6,951 nucleotides of DNA from the NCBI GenBank assembly GCA_016214245.1, contig JACROW010000030.1, positions 1-6,951 on the forward strand, in the 5' to 3' direction. The translations under genes and the position numbers were made by a program. Of this stretch, positions 1 to 6,937 are shown in pieces (position 1 is the first letter of the stretch; each line of letters begins with the position of its first letter). The stretch comes from Candidatus Omnitrophota bacterium. GTDB taxonomy: Bacteria > Omnitrophota > Gorgyraeia > 2-01-FULL-45-10. The notes below the pieces were generated by a model. The model was not told where the DNA came from. It saw only the letters and a list, made by a program, of their open reading frames with translations, and did no database searches.

Positions 1-140
1 AGCGTTTCTTTCAGTTTCGTCAATATGTCGACTTTAGTCATCGCGGGTTTATCTTTAGCCTTTTCTTCGCCAAGACATAAATTACACGAGAAGAAAACTA
101 ACACCAATATCGACATTGTGCATACAAATATCTTTTTCAT
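1..140 (-). CDS. Exported or lipoprotein of unknown function, N-terminal part only (runs off left edge)
   Basis: The reading frame starts with ATG at 140-138 and stays open for 46 codons to the window edge, so only the N-terminus is visible. It begins MKK, followed by a hydrophobic stretch (about residues 4-17, rich in I, V, L and F), then a short region with two cysteines (C19, C22) and a charged, lysine-rich sequence from E25. This is a classic Sec signal sequence. Cleavage after G24 by signal peptidase I is possible. Alternatively V-F-F-S before C19 fits the relaxed lipobox pattern, so it may be a lipoprotein. Its start codon overlaps the stop of the upstream citrate/homocitrate-type synthase gene (ATGA, 140-137) and I see no good ribosome binding site, so translational coupling is likely. 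Too little of the mature protein is present to name a family or a role. Confidence 0.72.
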   Translation of the reverse strand, partial: MKKIFVCTMSILVLVFFSCNLCLGEEKAKDKPAMTKVDILTKLKET

Positions 141-1375
141 GGCGCCATCGTGGATATCTTTCGCGCTATGTCAGGATGCGCCGCTATGAACCTCAGTTCA
201 TCTTCGGTGAGCGGCTGCTGCGTGTGGACGTTCGCGTATCTTACAAGCTCCAATATCTTGGTCGCCTCTCTCTCGTTCTTGAACTTTATCTCCAGTTTCT
301 CGTAAACGTTTCTGAAGCCTTTGATGCCGCTGTATTCACCTGCTGTGATCTGTCTTCCTGTTTCTATTATCTCCGGACCGCCCCTGCCCAGCTCCTCAAA
401 ATCATAAAGTTCGTAGTTTCTCCTGTCTTTCAAGGCGCCATCCGCATGTATACCGGATTCGTGCGCGAAGGCGTTCGCGCCGACGCCCGGCTGGTTGATG
501 GGGATCGGGACACCGAAGGCGTACGATGCGTATTTGGCTATCTTCCAGGCGTGTGATAACTTAACATGTTCATCCAAGACGTATCTTCCTTGAAAACCGC
601 TTGAGTATTTTACTGCCAGGATGACACTCACGAGATCCGCATTCCCGGCCCTTTCTCCCATTCCGTTCACAGTCGTATTTATAAACGCATCCACACCTGC
701 ATCTATAGCTGCCTTTGCTCCGGCTATGGAACAAGCGACGACCATGCCGAGATCGTTATGGCAATGTAGTTCTATCGGCAGTTTCACTTCCTCAGCCAGG
801 ACCTTTACCCTCTCGTAGATCGTGAACGGATCGTCATGTCCGAGGGTATCGCAATATCTGATCCTGTCAGCTCCTGCCCTCTTTGCCGCCCTCGAAAACT
901 TTATGAGATAATCTAAGTGAGTTCGCGATGCGTCCTCTGCGTTCACCCCTAAAATTTTAATTCCTAGCCTGCGGGCTGTGTGGACCGCCTCTGTCATTTC
1001 CTTGATCACGTCTTTTTTCGTATACCTGCCCTGAAATTTCCCGCGTATCATCTGGTCAGATGTGGAGATGGAAAGATTTAAATTTTCCACTTTCGTCATC
1101 TTGCATGCCTTTTCCACGTCCTCTTTTATGGCCCTCACCCACCCGCTCAATATGATAGGCTTCAATATGCCCATCTTGGCCAGCTCTAAATTCGCATTCA
1201 AATAATTCGTCTCGTGGCGCGTAGTCGGAAAACCAAATTCTGACTGGTGTATGCCCATCTCGTTCAAATAGTGATTTATCATCGTCTTCTGCAGCTTCGC
1301 CAAGCCGAGCCTTGAGGTCTGCACTCCATCCCTGTTTGTTACGTCTATGATATAGATCTTATTTTGTTTTTCCAT
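137..1375 (-). CDS. Acetyl-CoA-dependent 2-oxoacid condensing enzyme, probable (Re)-citrate synthase (homocitrate synthase-like)
   Basis: A 412-residue enzyme of the DRE-TIM metallolyase superfamily (isopropylmalate, homocitrate and citramalate synthases). These condense acetyl-CoA with a 2-oxoacid at a divalent metal. The TIM barrel covers about residues 5-275. Visible active-site elements are R15-D16-G17 near the N-terminus, the H204-C-H206-N-D motif, G240-E-R-A-G-N245 (by homology D16, H204, H206 and N245 are metal ligands), and the AHESGIHADG stretch at 304-313 that contacts substrate. The N-terminal signature reads DVTNRDGVQ instead of the DTTLRDGEQ of LeuA and NifV. From memory this variant, with the SEFGFPTTRHET block at 45-56, resembles the (Re)-citrate synthases of Clostridium kluyveri and Syntrophus. 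Homocitrate synthase remains possible. At 412 residues it lacks the C-terminal LeuA regulatory domain, so leucine feedback is not expected. The start has GAGGG at 1383-1387, 7 bases upstream. It lies 15 bases after serA. Confidence 0.85.
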   Translation of the reverse strand: MEKQNKIYIIDVTNRDGVQTSRLGLAKLQKTMINHYLNEMGIHQSEFGFPTTRHETNYLNANLELAKMGILKPIILSGWVRAIKEDVEKACKMTKVENLNLSISTSDQMIRGKFQGRYTKKDVIKEMTEAVHTARRLGIKILGVNAEDASRTHLDYLIKFSRAAKRAGADRIRYCDTLGHDDPFTIYERVKVLAEEVKLPIELHCHNDLGMVVACSIAGAKAAIDAGVDAFINTTVNGMGERAGNADLVSVILAVKYSSGFQGRYVLDEHVKLSHAWKIAKYASYAFGVPIPINQPGVGANAFAHESGIHADGALKDRRNYELYDFEELGRGGPEIIETGRQITAGEYSGIKGFRNVYEKLEIKFKNEREATKILELVRYANVHTQQPLTEDELRFIAAHPDIARKISTMAP

Positions 1376-1390
1376 TTCAATGCCCTCGCA

Positions 1391-2977
1391 TTACAGCTTC
1401 ACCAGCTTCACTTCCTGAATATCCTTTGCGGTCTTTATCTCATCCAGGACCTTCTTTGGAACGTCACTATCCACGTTCAAAACAGTAATGGCCTTTCCGC
1501 CTAACTCTACGCGGCCAAATGACATGCCGGCGATATTTATTTTATTTTTCCCCAAGATGGTGCCGATAGCGCCAATTATGCCGGGGACATCTTTATTGAA
1601 TATCACCAACATATACCCTTCCGGGACGCAATCGACGTAGAATTCGTTTATCTTCACTATCCTTGGGTCGACCTTTGTGAAGAGCGTTCCCATTATCGAA
1701 TTTTTGACCCTGTCTGTCTCGACCTCAACCCAGATAAGGCTTGCGAAGTCCTGCACCTCAGCAGTCTTCATCTCAATTATATTTATTCCGCGCTCTTTTG
1801 CGATAACAAGGGCATTGACAAAGTTCACCGTCTCCTGCAATATCGGCGTCAGCATCCCTTTCATCAAAGAGACCGTAAACGGCGAAAGGTTGTATTTCAA
1901 TATATCGCCGATGTATCTTACCCTGACCCGTTTTATATGCCCATCGACAAGCTGTGAGTGTATAGAGCCTATCGACTCGGACAATTTTAAATAAGGCTCT
2001 ATGACCTTCAACGTCTCCGGCTCAACGCACGGCACATTCACCGCATTCCTTATTCCGCAATTCAGAAGCGCGTCCCGGACAGTATTGGCTATATCTATTG
2101 CAACGTTCACCTGCGCCTCCTCTGTAGAAGCACCTAGGTGCGGTGTGAGGACTATCCTTTCCATCTTTAAAAGCTTCGAATCCTTTGGGGGCTCATTTTC
2201 ATATACATCGAGCGCTGCGCCTGTGACCCTTCCCGACGTAATAGCCTTCACCAATGCGTCCTCATCTATAATGCCGCCCCTCGCACAGTTTATTATCCTC
2301 ACGCCTTTCTTCATAAGATTGAACTCTTTATCGGATATTATGTGCTTGGTATCGTCTGTGAGCGGCGTATGGACTGTTATGTAATCGGATTCTTTGAGCA
2401 GCGTCTTCATATCTACAAGCTCAACCCCTAACTCTTTCGCTTTCTCATTGGAAAGGTATGGGTCGTAAGCTAAGATTCTCATCTCAAAACTTAAAGCGCG
2501 CTTCGCCACCTCAGCCCCTATCCTTCCCAGGCCCACTATCCCGAGCGTCTTGCCATAGAGTTCGACGCCCATGAATTTTTTTCTCTCCCACTCACCCTTT
2601 TTCGTCGACAGGTCTGCTTGAGGTATATTCCTTGAAAGCGCGAGCATCAAAGAGAACGTGTGCTCAGCTGTGGAGATGGTATTTCCGCCCGGCGTATTCA
2701 CCACGATTATGCCTTTCTTGGAAGCGGATTCAACATCAACGTTATCCAAGCCGACGCCGGCCCTCCCTATAATCTTCAGCTTATCCGCCTGATCTATCAC
2801 GTCTTTTGTAACCTTCGTCCCGCTCCGGACAACAAGGGCATCATAATCCTTTATTATCCTTTTCAACTCTTCAGGCGTAAGTTTGGTGTTCACGTCTACC
2901 TTGAGCTCCTTTTCCCTCGCCAAGATATCTACTGCCTCTTTAGAAAGCGAATCGCTTATCAGAACCTTAAATGCCAT
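1391..2977 (-). CDS. serA: D-3-phosphoglycerate dehydrogenase, long ACT-domain form
   Basis: Catalyses NAD-dependent oxidation of 3-phosphoglycerate to 3-phosphohydroxypyruvate, the first step of serine synthesis in the cytoplasm. At 528 residues it is the long form. The substrate and NAD-binding domains cover about 1-315, followed by an intervening (allosteric substrate-binding type) domain at about 318-448 and a C-terminal ACT domain at about 455-528. The Rossmann motif GLGRIG is at 149-154. The catalytic set is R233 (in NCARGG), E262 (in ENEP) and H280 (in TPHLGAST). The ACT domain begins around the VIFNKDVPGIIGAIG segment and is where serine usually binds as feedback inhibitor. The full domain set suggests normal allosteric control, though serine sensitivity cannot be read from sequence alone. 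It starts 2 bases after the aminotransferase stop and takes its ribosome binding site from that gene's last codons, so the two are tightly coupled. Confidence 0.96.
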   Translation of the reverse strand: MAFKVLISDSLSKEAVDILAREKELKVDVNTKLTPEELKRIIKDYDALVVRSGTKVTKDVIDQADKLKIIGRAGVGLDNVDVESASKKGIIVVNTPGGNTISTAEHTFSLMLALSRNIPQADLSTKKGEWERKKFMGVELYGKTLGIVGLGRIGAEVAKRALSFEMRILAYDPYLSNEKAKELGVELVDMKTLLKESDYITVHTPLTDDTKHIISDKEFNLMKKGVRIINCARGGIIDEDALVKAITSGRVTGAALDVYENEPPKDSKLLKMERIVLTPHLGASTEEAQVNVAIDIANTVRDALLNCGIRNAVNVPCVEPETLKVIEPYLKLSESIGSIHSQLVDGHIKRVRVRYIGDILKYNLSPFTVSLMKGMLTPILQETVNFVNALVIAKERGINIIEMKTAEVQDFASLIWVEVETDRVKNSIMGTLFTKVDPRIVKINEFYVDCVPEGYMLVIFNKDVPGIIGAIGTILGKNKINIAGMSFGRVELGGKAITVLNVDSDVPKKVLDEIKTAKDIQEVKLVKL

Positions 2978-2979
2978 CT

Positions 2980-4116
2980 CTACCTCCTTGCCAAGGCCTT
3001 CTTCGCCGTCTCCAAGCCAATGCCGGCCTTAAACTTATATCCTAATTTCACAAGGCCTGCTTCTAAAGCCTTTATCGATTCAAGCGTATGCTCCTCATCG
3101 ATTCCGCCCATATGCGCGATCCTGAAGATTTTCCCTTTGAGCTCGCCCTGTCCGCCCGCAAACGTTACGCCGAATTCTGTCTTCAGGAGCTTTATGATCT
3201 CATCTGCATTTATCCCGGGAGGTGCATTCACACCGGTAAGGGCGTAAGACGGAGATCGCGAAAAAAGCCCCAATCCCATGGCTTTGATAGCCTCTCGGGT
3301 TGCAAGCGCCAATCTTTTATGTTCGGCGATCACATTATCTATACCTTTTTTATTTATGAGCTCAACAGCCTTCTTCAGTGCTATAACTAAAGTTATGGCC
3401 GACGTGAATGGCGTATCCGTATCCAGATATGCCTTTTTGTATTTTTTTAAATTGAAATAGAATTTGGGGAGTCTCGATGACTCAACAACCTTCCATGCCT
3501 TTTGGCTCACAGACAAGAAGGCAAGACCCGGAGGGATCATCAAGCCTTTCTGAGAGCCGCCTACTGCCATATCAACTCCCCAGCCGTCATTCTCAAAATC
3601 ATCAGCACCAAGTCCGCTTATGACGTCTACCACGAATAGCGCATCGGTATCCTTAACTATATTGCCGATAGATTTTATATCATATACGGTGGCTGTCGAT
3701 GTCTCGCAAAGGGTTGTATAGACTCCCCTTGCATCCGGATGTACCTTTAGCGTCTCTTTTATGACTTCGGGCCTTGGCGCTTGACCCCACTCTATATCTA
3801 TAGGAATGGCTTCCACGCCATAAGCCTTGGCAATTTCCCCAAACCTTTCGCCGAATTTTCCACCCCTCACTACAATGATCTTGTCACCCGGTGAAAGGAC
3901 GTTTACAATAGAAGCTTCCATAGCGCCGGTTCCGCTGGAGGTGAAGGTCAGGATATCATTTGAGGTTTTGAATATCGACTTTAAACCTTCAGTGGCCTCT
4001 TTAAAGATCGCCTGATACTCTTTCGTCCTGTGATGGATGATCGGTTTTGCCATCTCAAGCCTGATCTCTTCCGGAACGGGTGTTGGTCCAGGCGTCATCA
4101 GGTAGTTCTTGCTCAT
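2980..4116 (-). CDS. Class V PLP aminotransferase (serine/alanine-glyoxylate type), candidate phosphoserine aminotransferase
   Basis: A 378-residue, fold type I PLP enzyme of the alanine-glyoxylate / serine-pyruvate aminotransferase family, at the usual family length. The N-terminal MTPGPTPVPEE stretch (7-17) is characteristic. SSGTGAMEA (60-68) forms the phosphate-binding region, D164 in VVDVISG should contact the PLP ring nitrogen, K190 in GGSQKG is the Schiff-base lysine, and R332 in FRIAHMG should bind the substrate carboxylate. No membrane or signal segment is seen. The start is supported by AGGAG at 4124-4128, 7 bases upstream, 20 bases after clpP. Family members use alanine, serine or glutamate as donors and glyoxylate or pyruvate as acceptors. 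Because it is fused in an operon with serA (2-base gap) and no serC is present, I infer that it makes phosphoserine from phosphohydroxypyruvate. Glyoxylate-to-glycine conversion is the main alternative. Confidence 0.93.
   Translation of the reverse strand: MSKNYLMTPGPTPVPEEIRLEMAKPIIHHRTKEYQAIFKEATEGLKSIFKTSNDILTFTSSGTGAMEASIVNVLSPGDKIIVVRGGKFGERFGEIAKAYGVEAIPIDIEWGQAPRPEVIKETLKVHPDARGVYTTLCETSTATVYDIKSIGNIVKDTDALFVVDVISGLGADDFENDGWGVDMAVGGSQKGLMIPPGLAFLSVSQKAWKVVESSRLPKFYFNLKKYKKAYLDTDTPFTSAITLVIALKKAVELINKKGIDNVIAEHKRLALATREAIKAMGLGLFSRSPSYALTGVNAPPGINADEIIKLLKTEFGVTFAGGQGELKGKIFRIAHMGGIDEEHTLESIKALEAGLVKLGYKFKAGIGLETAKKALARR
2983..2988 (-). promoter_or_regulatory. serA ribosome binding site inside the aminotransferase stop region
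   Basis: The perfect Shine-Dalgarno AGGAGG consists of the last two arginine codons (AGG AGG) of the aminotransferase, immediately before its TAG stop and 5 bases before the serA ATG. The overlap fixes the serA start and implies that ribosomes finishing the aminotransferase re-initiate on serA. Confidence 0.85.
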
Positions 4117-4136
4117 CTAAAATCTCCTAATTGTAA

Positions 4137-4733
4137 CTATTTTTTCTTCGTGATATTTGTAATCACCTCATCCACGATGCCGTAGGCCTTAGCCTCTTCA
4201 GCGGACATGAAATAATCTCTATCTGTGTCCTTCTTTATCTTCTCTAACGGCTGCTTCGTGTGCTTCGCCAATATCTCTTCGATCCTCGAACGAAGCCTGA
4301 GTATCTCCTGAGCCTGTATGCTTATATCTGCCGCGACCCCCTGAATGCCGCCCCATGGTTGATGTATCATTATTCTGGAGTGAGGAAGCGCATAACGTTT
4401 TCCTGGTGTTCCCGCTGACAGAAGGAGCGCGCCCATGCTTGTCGCCTGACCAACGCAATAGGTTCTTACATCGGGCTTCACGAACTGCATTGTATCGAAG
4501 ATGGCAAGCCCGCTCGTGACGGCGCCGCCGGGCGTGTTTATATATATATTTATGTCTTTATCCGAGTCTTCCATCTGTAAAAATAATAGCTGCGCGATAA
4601 TGAGATTTGCGACTGTATCGTCTATGACCGTCCCGACGAAGACTATCCTGTCCTTCAAAAGCCTCGAATAGATGTCGTATGCCCTTTCGACCCTGCCGGT
4701 AGATTCTATTACCATCGGTATCAGTATTCCCAT
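4137..4733 (-). CDS. clpP: ATP-dependent Clp protease proteolytic subunit
   Basis: The serine peptidase of the cytoplasmic Clp protease, a 14-subunit barrel that degrades proteins unfolded by ClpX or ClpA/C. The 198-residue length is normal. The catalytic triad is S99 (in GQATSMGA), H124 (in MIHQPWGG) and D173 (in DRDYFM). The spacings of 25 and 49 residues equal those of E. coli ClpP. The N-terminal [15 protein letters not shown] segment (16-30) and the oxyanion-side INTPGG (65-70) are also typical. A short N-terminal propeptide may be removed on maturation. The first ATG is preferred over M7 because it has a strong GGGAGGAG site just upstream. It follows tig by 17 bases, a common pairing. 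The usual next gene, clpX, is absent and an aminotransferase gene follows instead, so the ATPase partner must be encoded elsewhere. Confidence 0.98.
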   Translation of the reverse strand: MGILIPMVIESTGRVERAYDIYSRLLKDRIVFVGTVIDDTVANLIIAQLLFLQMEDSDKDINIYINTPGGAVTSGLAIFDTMQFVKPDVRTYCVGQATSMGALLLSAGTPGKRYALPHSRIMIHQPWGGIQGVAADISIQAQEILRLRSRIEEILAKHTKQPLEKIKKDTDRDYFMSAEEAKAYGIVDEVITNITKKK

Positions 4734-4738
4734 AAGCT

Positions 4739-4746
4739 CTCCTCCC
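4739..4746 (-). promoter_or_regulatory. clpP ribosome binding site
   Basis: GGGAGGAG, a strong Shine-Dalgarno, lies 5 bases before the ATG at 4733 in the 17-base tig-clpP gap. It decides the clpP start in favour of the first ATG rather than the in-frame methionine codon six codons later. Confidence 0.8.
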
Positions 4747-4750
4747 TTAT

Positions 4751-6028
4751 TTACACATCTTTTATCTCTGCATTAGCGAAGAGAAATTTTGTCGTCTTCT
4801 CCTCCTTCAGCTTATCCTTTAAGCTATCGACCAGACCTTTCTTCTTGTAATAATCTTTAACCTTCTCGGCCGTTTCGCCTGTCTGGGCCGCTATCGCTTT
4901 ATAAGCCTCTTCTAAATCGTTCTCGCTGACGCTTATATTCTCGATTCTCGCTATCTCATCGAGCAGGAAAAAGAGCCTGACCTGGCGCGGCGCGTCGTCC
5001 TTAAATTTTTCCCTGAATTCGCTATTCTTTTTGTCCAGCTCCTCCCTCTTGAAGCCCTTCTCTTCCAATCGGCTCTTCGCATCCTCAACCATGAAATCTA
5101 ATTGCCTGTTGATTAAACTGGGAGGGACTTGAAAGATATTATCGTCCATCAGTTTATTCAAGACTTGATTTTCCATATCGATCTCTATTGTTCCTTTCAT
5201 TCTCCTTTCGAGTTCGCCATGGATCTCCTTCTTTAAATTTTCGATTGTTCCCTTACCAAGATCTTTCGCGAACGCATCATCAAGATTCGGCAATACTCTC
5301 GACTTTATCTCTTTGGCCTTAACATGGTATCTGGCGGGCTTGCCGGCTACAGTCTTATCAGGATATTTTTCAGGCAATACTATCTCTATATCACGCTCTT
5401 CGCCTTTTGTCATGCCGACCATTCCATCGGATAGCGCAGGTGTAAATGAGTCTTTATCCATATGAAGCCAGAGATTTTCTCTTTTTTTGTGGAGGGGCTT
5501 GCCGTCAACGAAACATTCCAGGTCGCTCACAACATAATCGCCAGCCTGAACAGGTCTGTCTTCAACAGCGATATATTTCGCGTTGAGCCCCCGTAAGTTT
5601 TCCAGCGTCTTATCTACGTCTTCGTCCTTTATTGCTCCCTTCTTCCTCTCTATCTTAATGCCCTTATAATCCTTCAATTTGAACTTAGGCCGCGTCTCCA
5701 CCTTGGCCTTAAAGAAAAGAGGTTTCCCTTCCTCAAAACTTATCTCACTTATCTCCGGCATCCCTATCGGATTTATATTGGCTTGAGCCAGCGCGCATCT
5801 GTACGCATCGGGGATAAGGCGTTTCAGCACCTCTTCCCTCGCGTCGTTCACATGGCGTTTCTTGACGATATCCTTCGGCGCCTTGCCTATCCTGAAGCCG
5901 GGGATATTCGCGACCTTCGAGATCTCATCATATACCTCAACGAACGCCTTATCGATAGTCTCTCTCGGAATCTCTATTTCAAAGAGCGTCGTGCACTCGT
6001 CCGTTGTTTTCGCTTTCGTCTTCACCAT
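4751..6028 (-). CDS. tig: Trigger factor, ribosome-associated chaperone
   Basis: Binds the large ribosomal subunit near the exit tunnel (by homology, at protein L23) and shields nascent chains. At 425 residues it is close to the usual 430-450. The N-terminal ribosome-binding domain (about 1-115) carries the tip signature GFRIGKAP at 44-51. An FKBP-like peptidyl-prolyl isomerase domain follows at about 150-245 ([15 protein letters not shown] through YHVKAKEI), and the helical, highly charged chaperone body at about 250-425 contains [10 protein letters not shown] at 301-310. The C-terminal part is rich in K, E and D, as in the family. It is the first gene after the strong promoter at 6054-6082 and heads the six-gene run. 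Its own ribosome binding site is poor: only AAGAGAG directly abutting the ATG. The 5' leader is predicted to be about 20 bases. An equally good alternative start is not seen. Confidence 0.96.
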   Translation of the reverse strand: MVKTKAKTTDECTTLFEIEIPRETIDKAFVEVYDEISKVANIPGFRIGKAPKDIVKKRHVNDAREEVLKRLIPDAYRCALAQANINPIGMPEISEISFEEGKPLFFKAKVETRPKFKLKDYKGIKIERKKGAIKDEDVDKTLENLRGLNAKYIAVEDRPVQAGDYVVSDLECFVDGKPLHKKRENLWLHMDKDSFTPALSDGMVGMTKGEERDIEIVLPEKYPDKTVAGKPARYHVKAKEIKSRVLPNLDDAFAKDLGKGTIENLKKEIHGELERRMKGTIEIDMENQVLNKLMDDNIFQVPPSLINRQLDFMVEDAKSRLEEKGFKREELDKKNSEFREKFKDDAPRQVRLFFLLDEIARIENISVSENDLEEAYKAIAAQTGETAEKVKDYYKKKGLVDSLKDKLKEEKTTKFLFANAEIKDV

Positions 6029-6053
6029 CTCTCTTAAATTAAAGCAAGTTTAT

Positions 6054-6082
6054 AGTATAACATAAAATCTTCACATTGTAAA
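6054..6082 (-). promoter_or_regulatory. Sigma-70-type promoter driving the tig-clpP-serA operon
   Basis: On the minus strand the -35 box TTTACA (6077-6082) and the -10 box TATACT (6054-6059) each match consensus at five of six positions. They are separated by exactly 17 bases and the -10 is preceded by TGT, an extended -10 element. The start point would fall near 6047, giving a leader of about 20 bases before the tig ATG. It lies in the 82-base gap after lptB, the only sizeable gap in the gene run, so it probably makes tig and the five downstream genes independent of lptB transcription. No cue for a heat-shock sigma factor was recognised. Confidence 0.8.
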
Positions 6083-6128
6083 TTTCGCTTCGCGGAATTT
6101 TCCGTGAGCCTTACATTGAAAATTTCTC
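6073..6128. repeat. Imperfect 16-base direct repeat flanking the lptB end and the tig promoter
   Basis: Positions 6073-6088 and 6113-6128 match at 14 of 16 bases on the plus strand (ACATTG, one variable base, AAATTTC, one variable base, C), exactly 40 bases apart. One copy covers the -35 box of the tig promoter and the other the last codons and stop of lptB. It may be a pair of regulator sites or chance in an AT-rich stretch. Confidence 0.4.
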
Positions 6129-6833
6129 GCCAAGATATAGCTCTCTTGCTTGAGGGTTGGAGATCAGGTCGTCTTTTGTGCCCGAGATGAGTATCCTGCC
6201 GCCGGCCATTAGATATGACCGGTCCGTTATTGTAAGGGTTTCCCTGACGTTGTGATCTGTCAAAAGTATGCCCAATCCTTTATCTTTGAGCTCTTTTATA
6301 ATCTCCTGACATTCGGCCACAGCTATCGGGTCGATGCCGCTGAAGGGTTCATCAAGCAAAATGAATAAAGGGTTTGTGACGAGCGCACGTGTTATCTCAA
6401 CGCGCCTCTTCTCGCCTCCGGACAAGGTGTAGGCTGCATTCTTCCTGAGATGCGATATTTTCAGTTCATCCAATAATTCGTCACAACGCCTCTTCCTTTC
6501 ACGCGGAGAAAATCCCAAAGTCTCCAGAATGGCCTTTATGTTCTCCTCAACGGTCAATTTCCTGAATATGGACGGGTCTTGAGACAGATACCCTATGCCG
6601 CACCTGGCGCGCATATGCATGGGCATCCTCGTTATCTCTTGCTGGTCAAATATTATACTGCCCTCATCAGGCGGGATGATGCCGGTTATCATATAAAAAG
6701 TGGTCGTCTTGCCTGCGCCATTGGGGCCGAGCAATCCTACGACCTCGCCTCTTTTTACATTGATCTCGACAGAATCAACTATGCACCTGCCGCCGTACCC
6801 CTTAACCAAGCCTTTTGTCTCAAGTAGATGCAT
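6111..6833 (-). CDS. lptB: Lipopolysaccharide export ABC transporter ATPase
   Basis: The cytoplasmic ATPase that powers LptFG extraction of lipopolysaccharide from the inner membrane and its passage along the Lpt bridge. At 240 residues it is a single ABC domain at the family's length. Walker A GPNGAGKTT is at 36-44, the Q-loop glutamine at Q85 (GYLSQDPSIF), the ABC signature LSGGEKRR at 137-144, Walker B FILLDEP at 157-163 and the switch histidine H194 (LTDHNV). The LSQDPSIFRKLTVEEN and DHNVRETL stretches separate LptB from the related LivF/LivG ATPases. No membrane segment is present. The ATG at 6833 is preceded by AAAGG only one base away, a poor site; a weaker GAGAG lies further up. The usual neighbour lptA is not visible in the 118 bases upstream. 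It is followed by an 82-base gap with a promoter, so lptB may end an upstream operon or be read through. Confidence 0.93.
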   Translation of the reverse strand: MHLLETKGLVKGYGGRCIVDSVEINVKRGEVVGLLGPNGAGKTTTFYMITGIIPPDEGSIIFDQQEITRMPMHMRARCGIGYLSQDPSIFRKLTVEENIKAILETLGFSPRERKRRCDELLDELKISHLRKNAAYTLSGGEKRRVEITRALVTNPLFILLDEPFSGIDPIAVAECQEIIKELKDKGLGILLTDHNVRETLTITDRSYLMAGGRILISGTKDDLISNPQARELYLGEKFSM

Positions 6834-6864
6834 ACCTTTCTCTCATAATTTTTACTTCGACTCT

Positions 6865-6896
6865 CAAGCGGTTACTTTTGTGGCCGCCTCCGCTTG
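6865..6896. repeat. Inverted repeat upstream of lptB
   Basis: A perfect 7-base inverted repeat, CAAGCGG at 6865-6871 and CCGCTTG at 6890-6896, encloses an 18-base loop that itself contains GC-rich bases able to pair in alternative ways. No run of T follows on either strand, so it does not look like an intrinsic terminator. It may be part of an extragenic repeat or an RNA hairpin in the lptB leader. Confidence 0.45.
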
Positions 6897-6924
6897 TCGC
6901 AAACTTGGATTAGGCATCACTCGT

Positions 6925-6937
6925 GTCCAAAATGGAC
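6925..6937. repeat. Short hairpin near the right edge
   Basis: GTCCA and TGGAC (plus strand) form a 5-base perfect stem with a 3-base AAA loop, 28 bases from the inverted repeat at 6865-6896. It is weak alone but adds to the impression of a structured, non-coding element at the edge. Confidence 0.3.

Noticed and set aside
116..556. Plus-strand open frame of 146 codons
   Set aside because: It lies opposite the strongly conserved synthase gene, has no family resemblance, and is an antisense shadow. The same holds for the other plus-strand frames across serA, the aminotransferase, tig and lptB.
137..1375. 2-isopropylmalate synthase (LeuA) assignment
   Set aside because: The protein lacks the C-terminal leucine-binding regulatory domain, departs from the DTTLRDGEQ signature and has no leucine-pathway neighbours.
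1390..1392. ATG overlapping the serA stop (TAATG) as start of the citrate-type synthase
   Set aside because: It is out of frame with the synthase and meets a stop after four codons; the ATG at 1375 has a properly spaced GAGGG.
4219..4458. Minus-strand frame of 79 codons inside clpP
   Set aside because: It is an out-of-frame reading of the clpP gene, which has an intact catalytic triad in the main frame; low-complexity composition and no start signal.
6080..6100. Possible intrinsic terminator of lptB: AAATT and AATTT arms around CGC-TTC-GCG
   Set aside because: The stem has a C-A mismatch in the transcribed (minus) orientation, only three GC pairs, and no T-run after it; it also overlaps the -35 box of the tig promoter.
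6833..6846. Upstream ATG (6846-6844) as an alternative lptB start
   Set aside because: It is 13 bases before the called ATG and therefore out of frame; no in-frame alternative start was found upstream.
6834..6875. Promoter for lptB built on TTGAGA and TATGAG
   Set aside because: Spacing is only about 14 bases and the start point would fall on or inside the lptB start codon.
6865..6925. Integron attC site suggested by TTAGGCATCA
   Set aside because: Only one core-like end is present, the matching inverse core at the other end is missing, and the full attC stem-loop cannot be drawn within the window.
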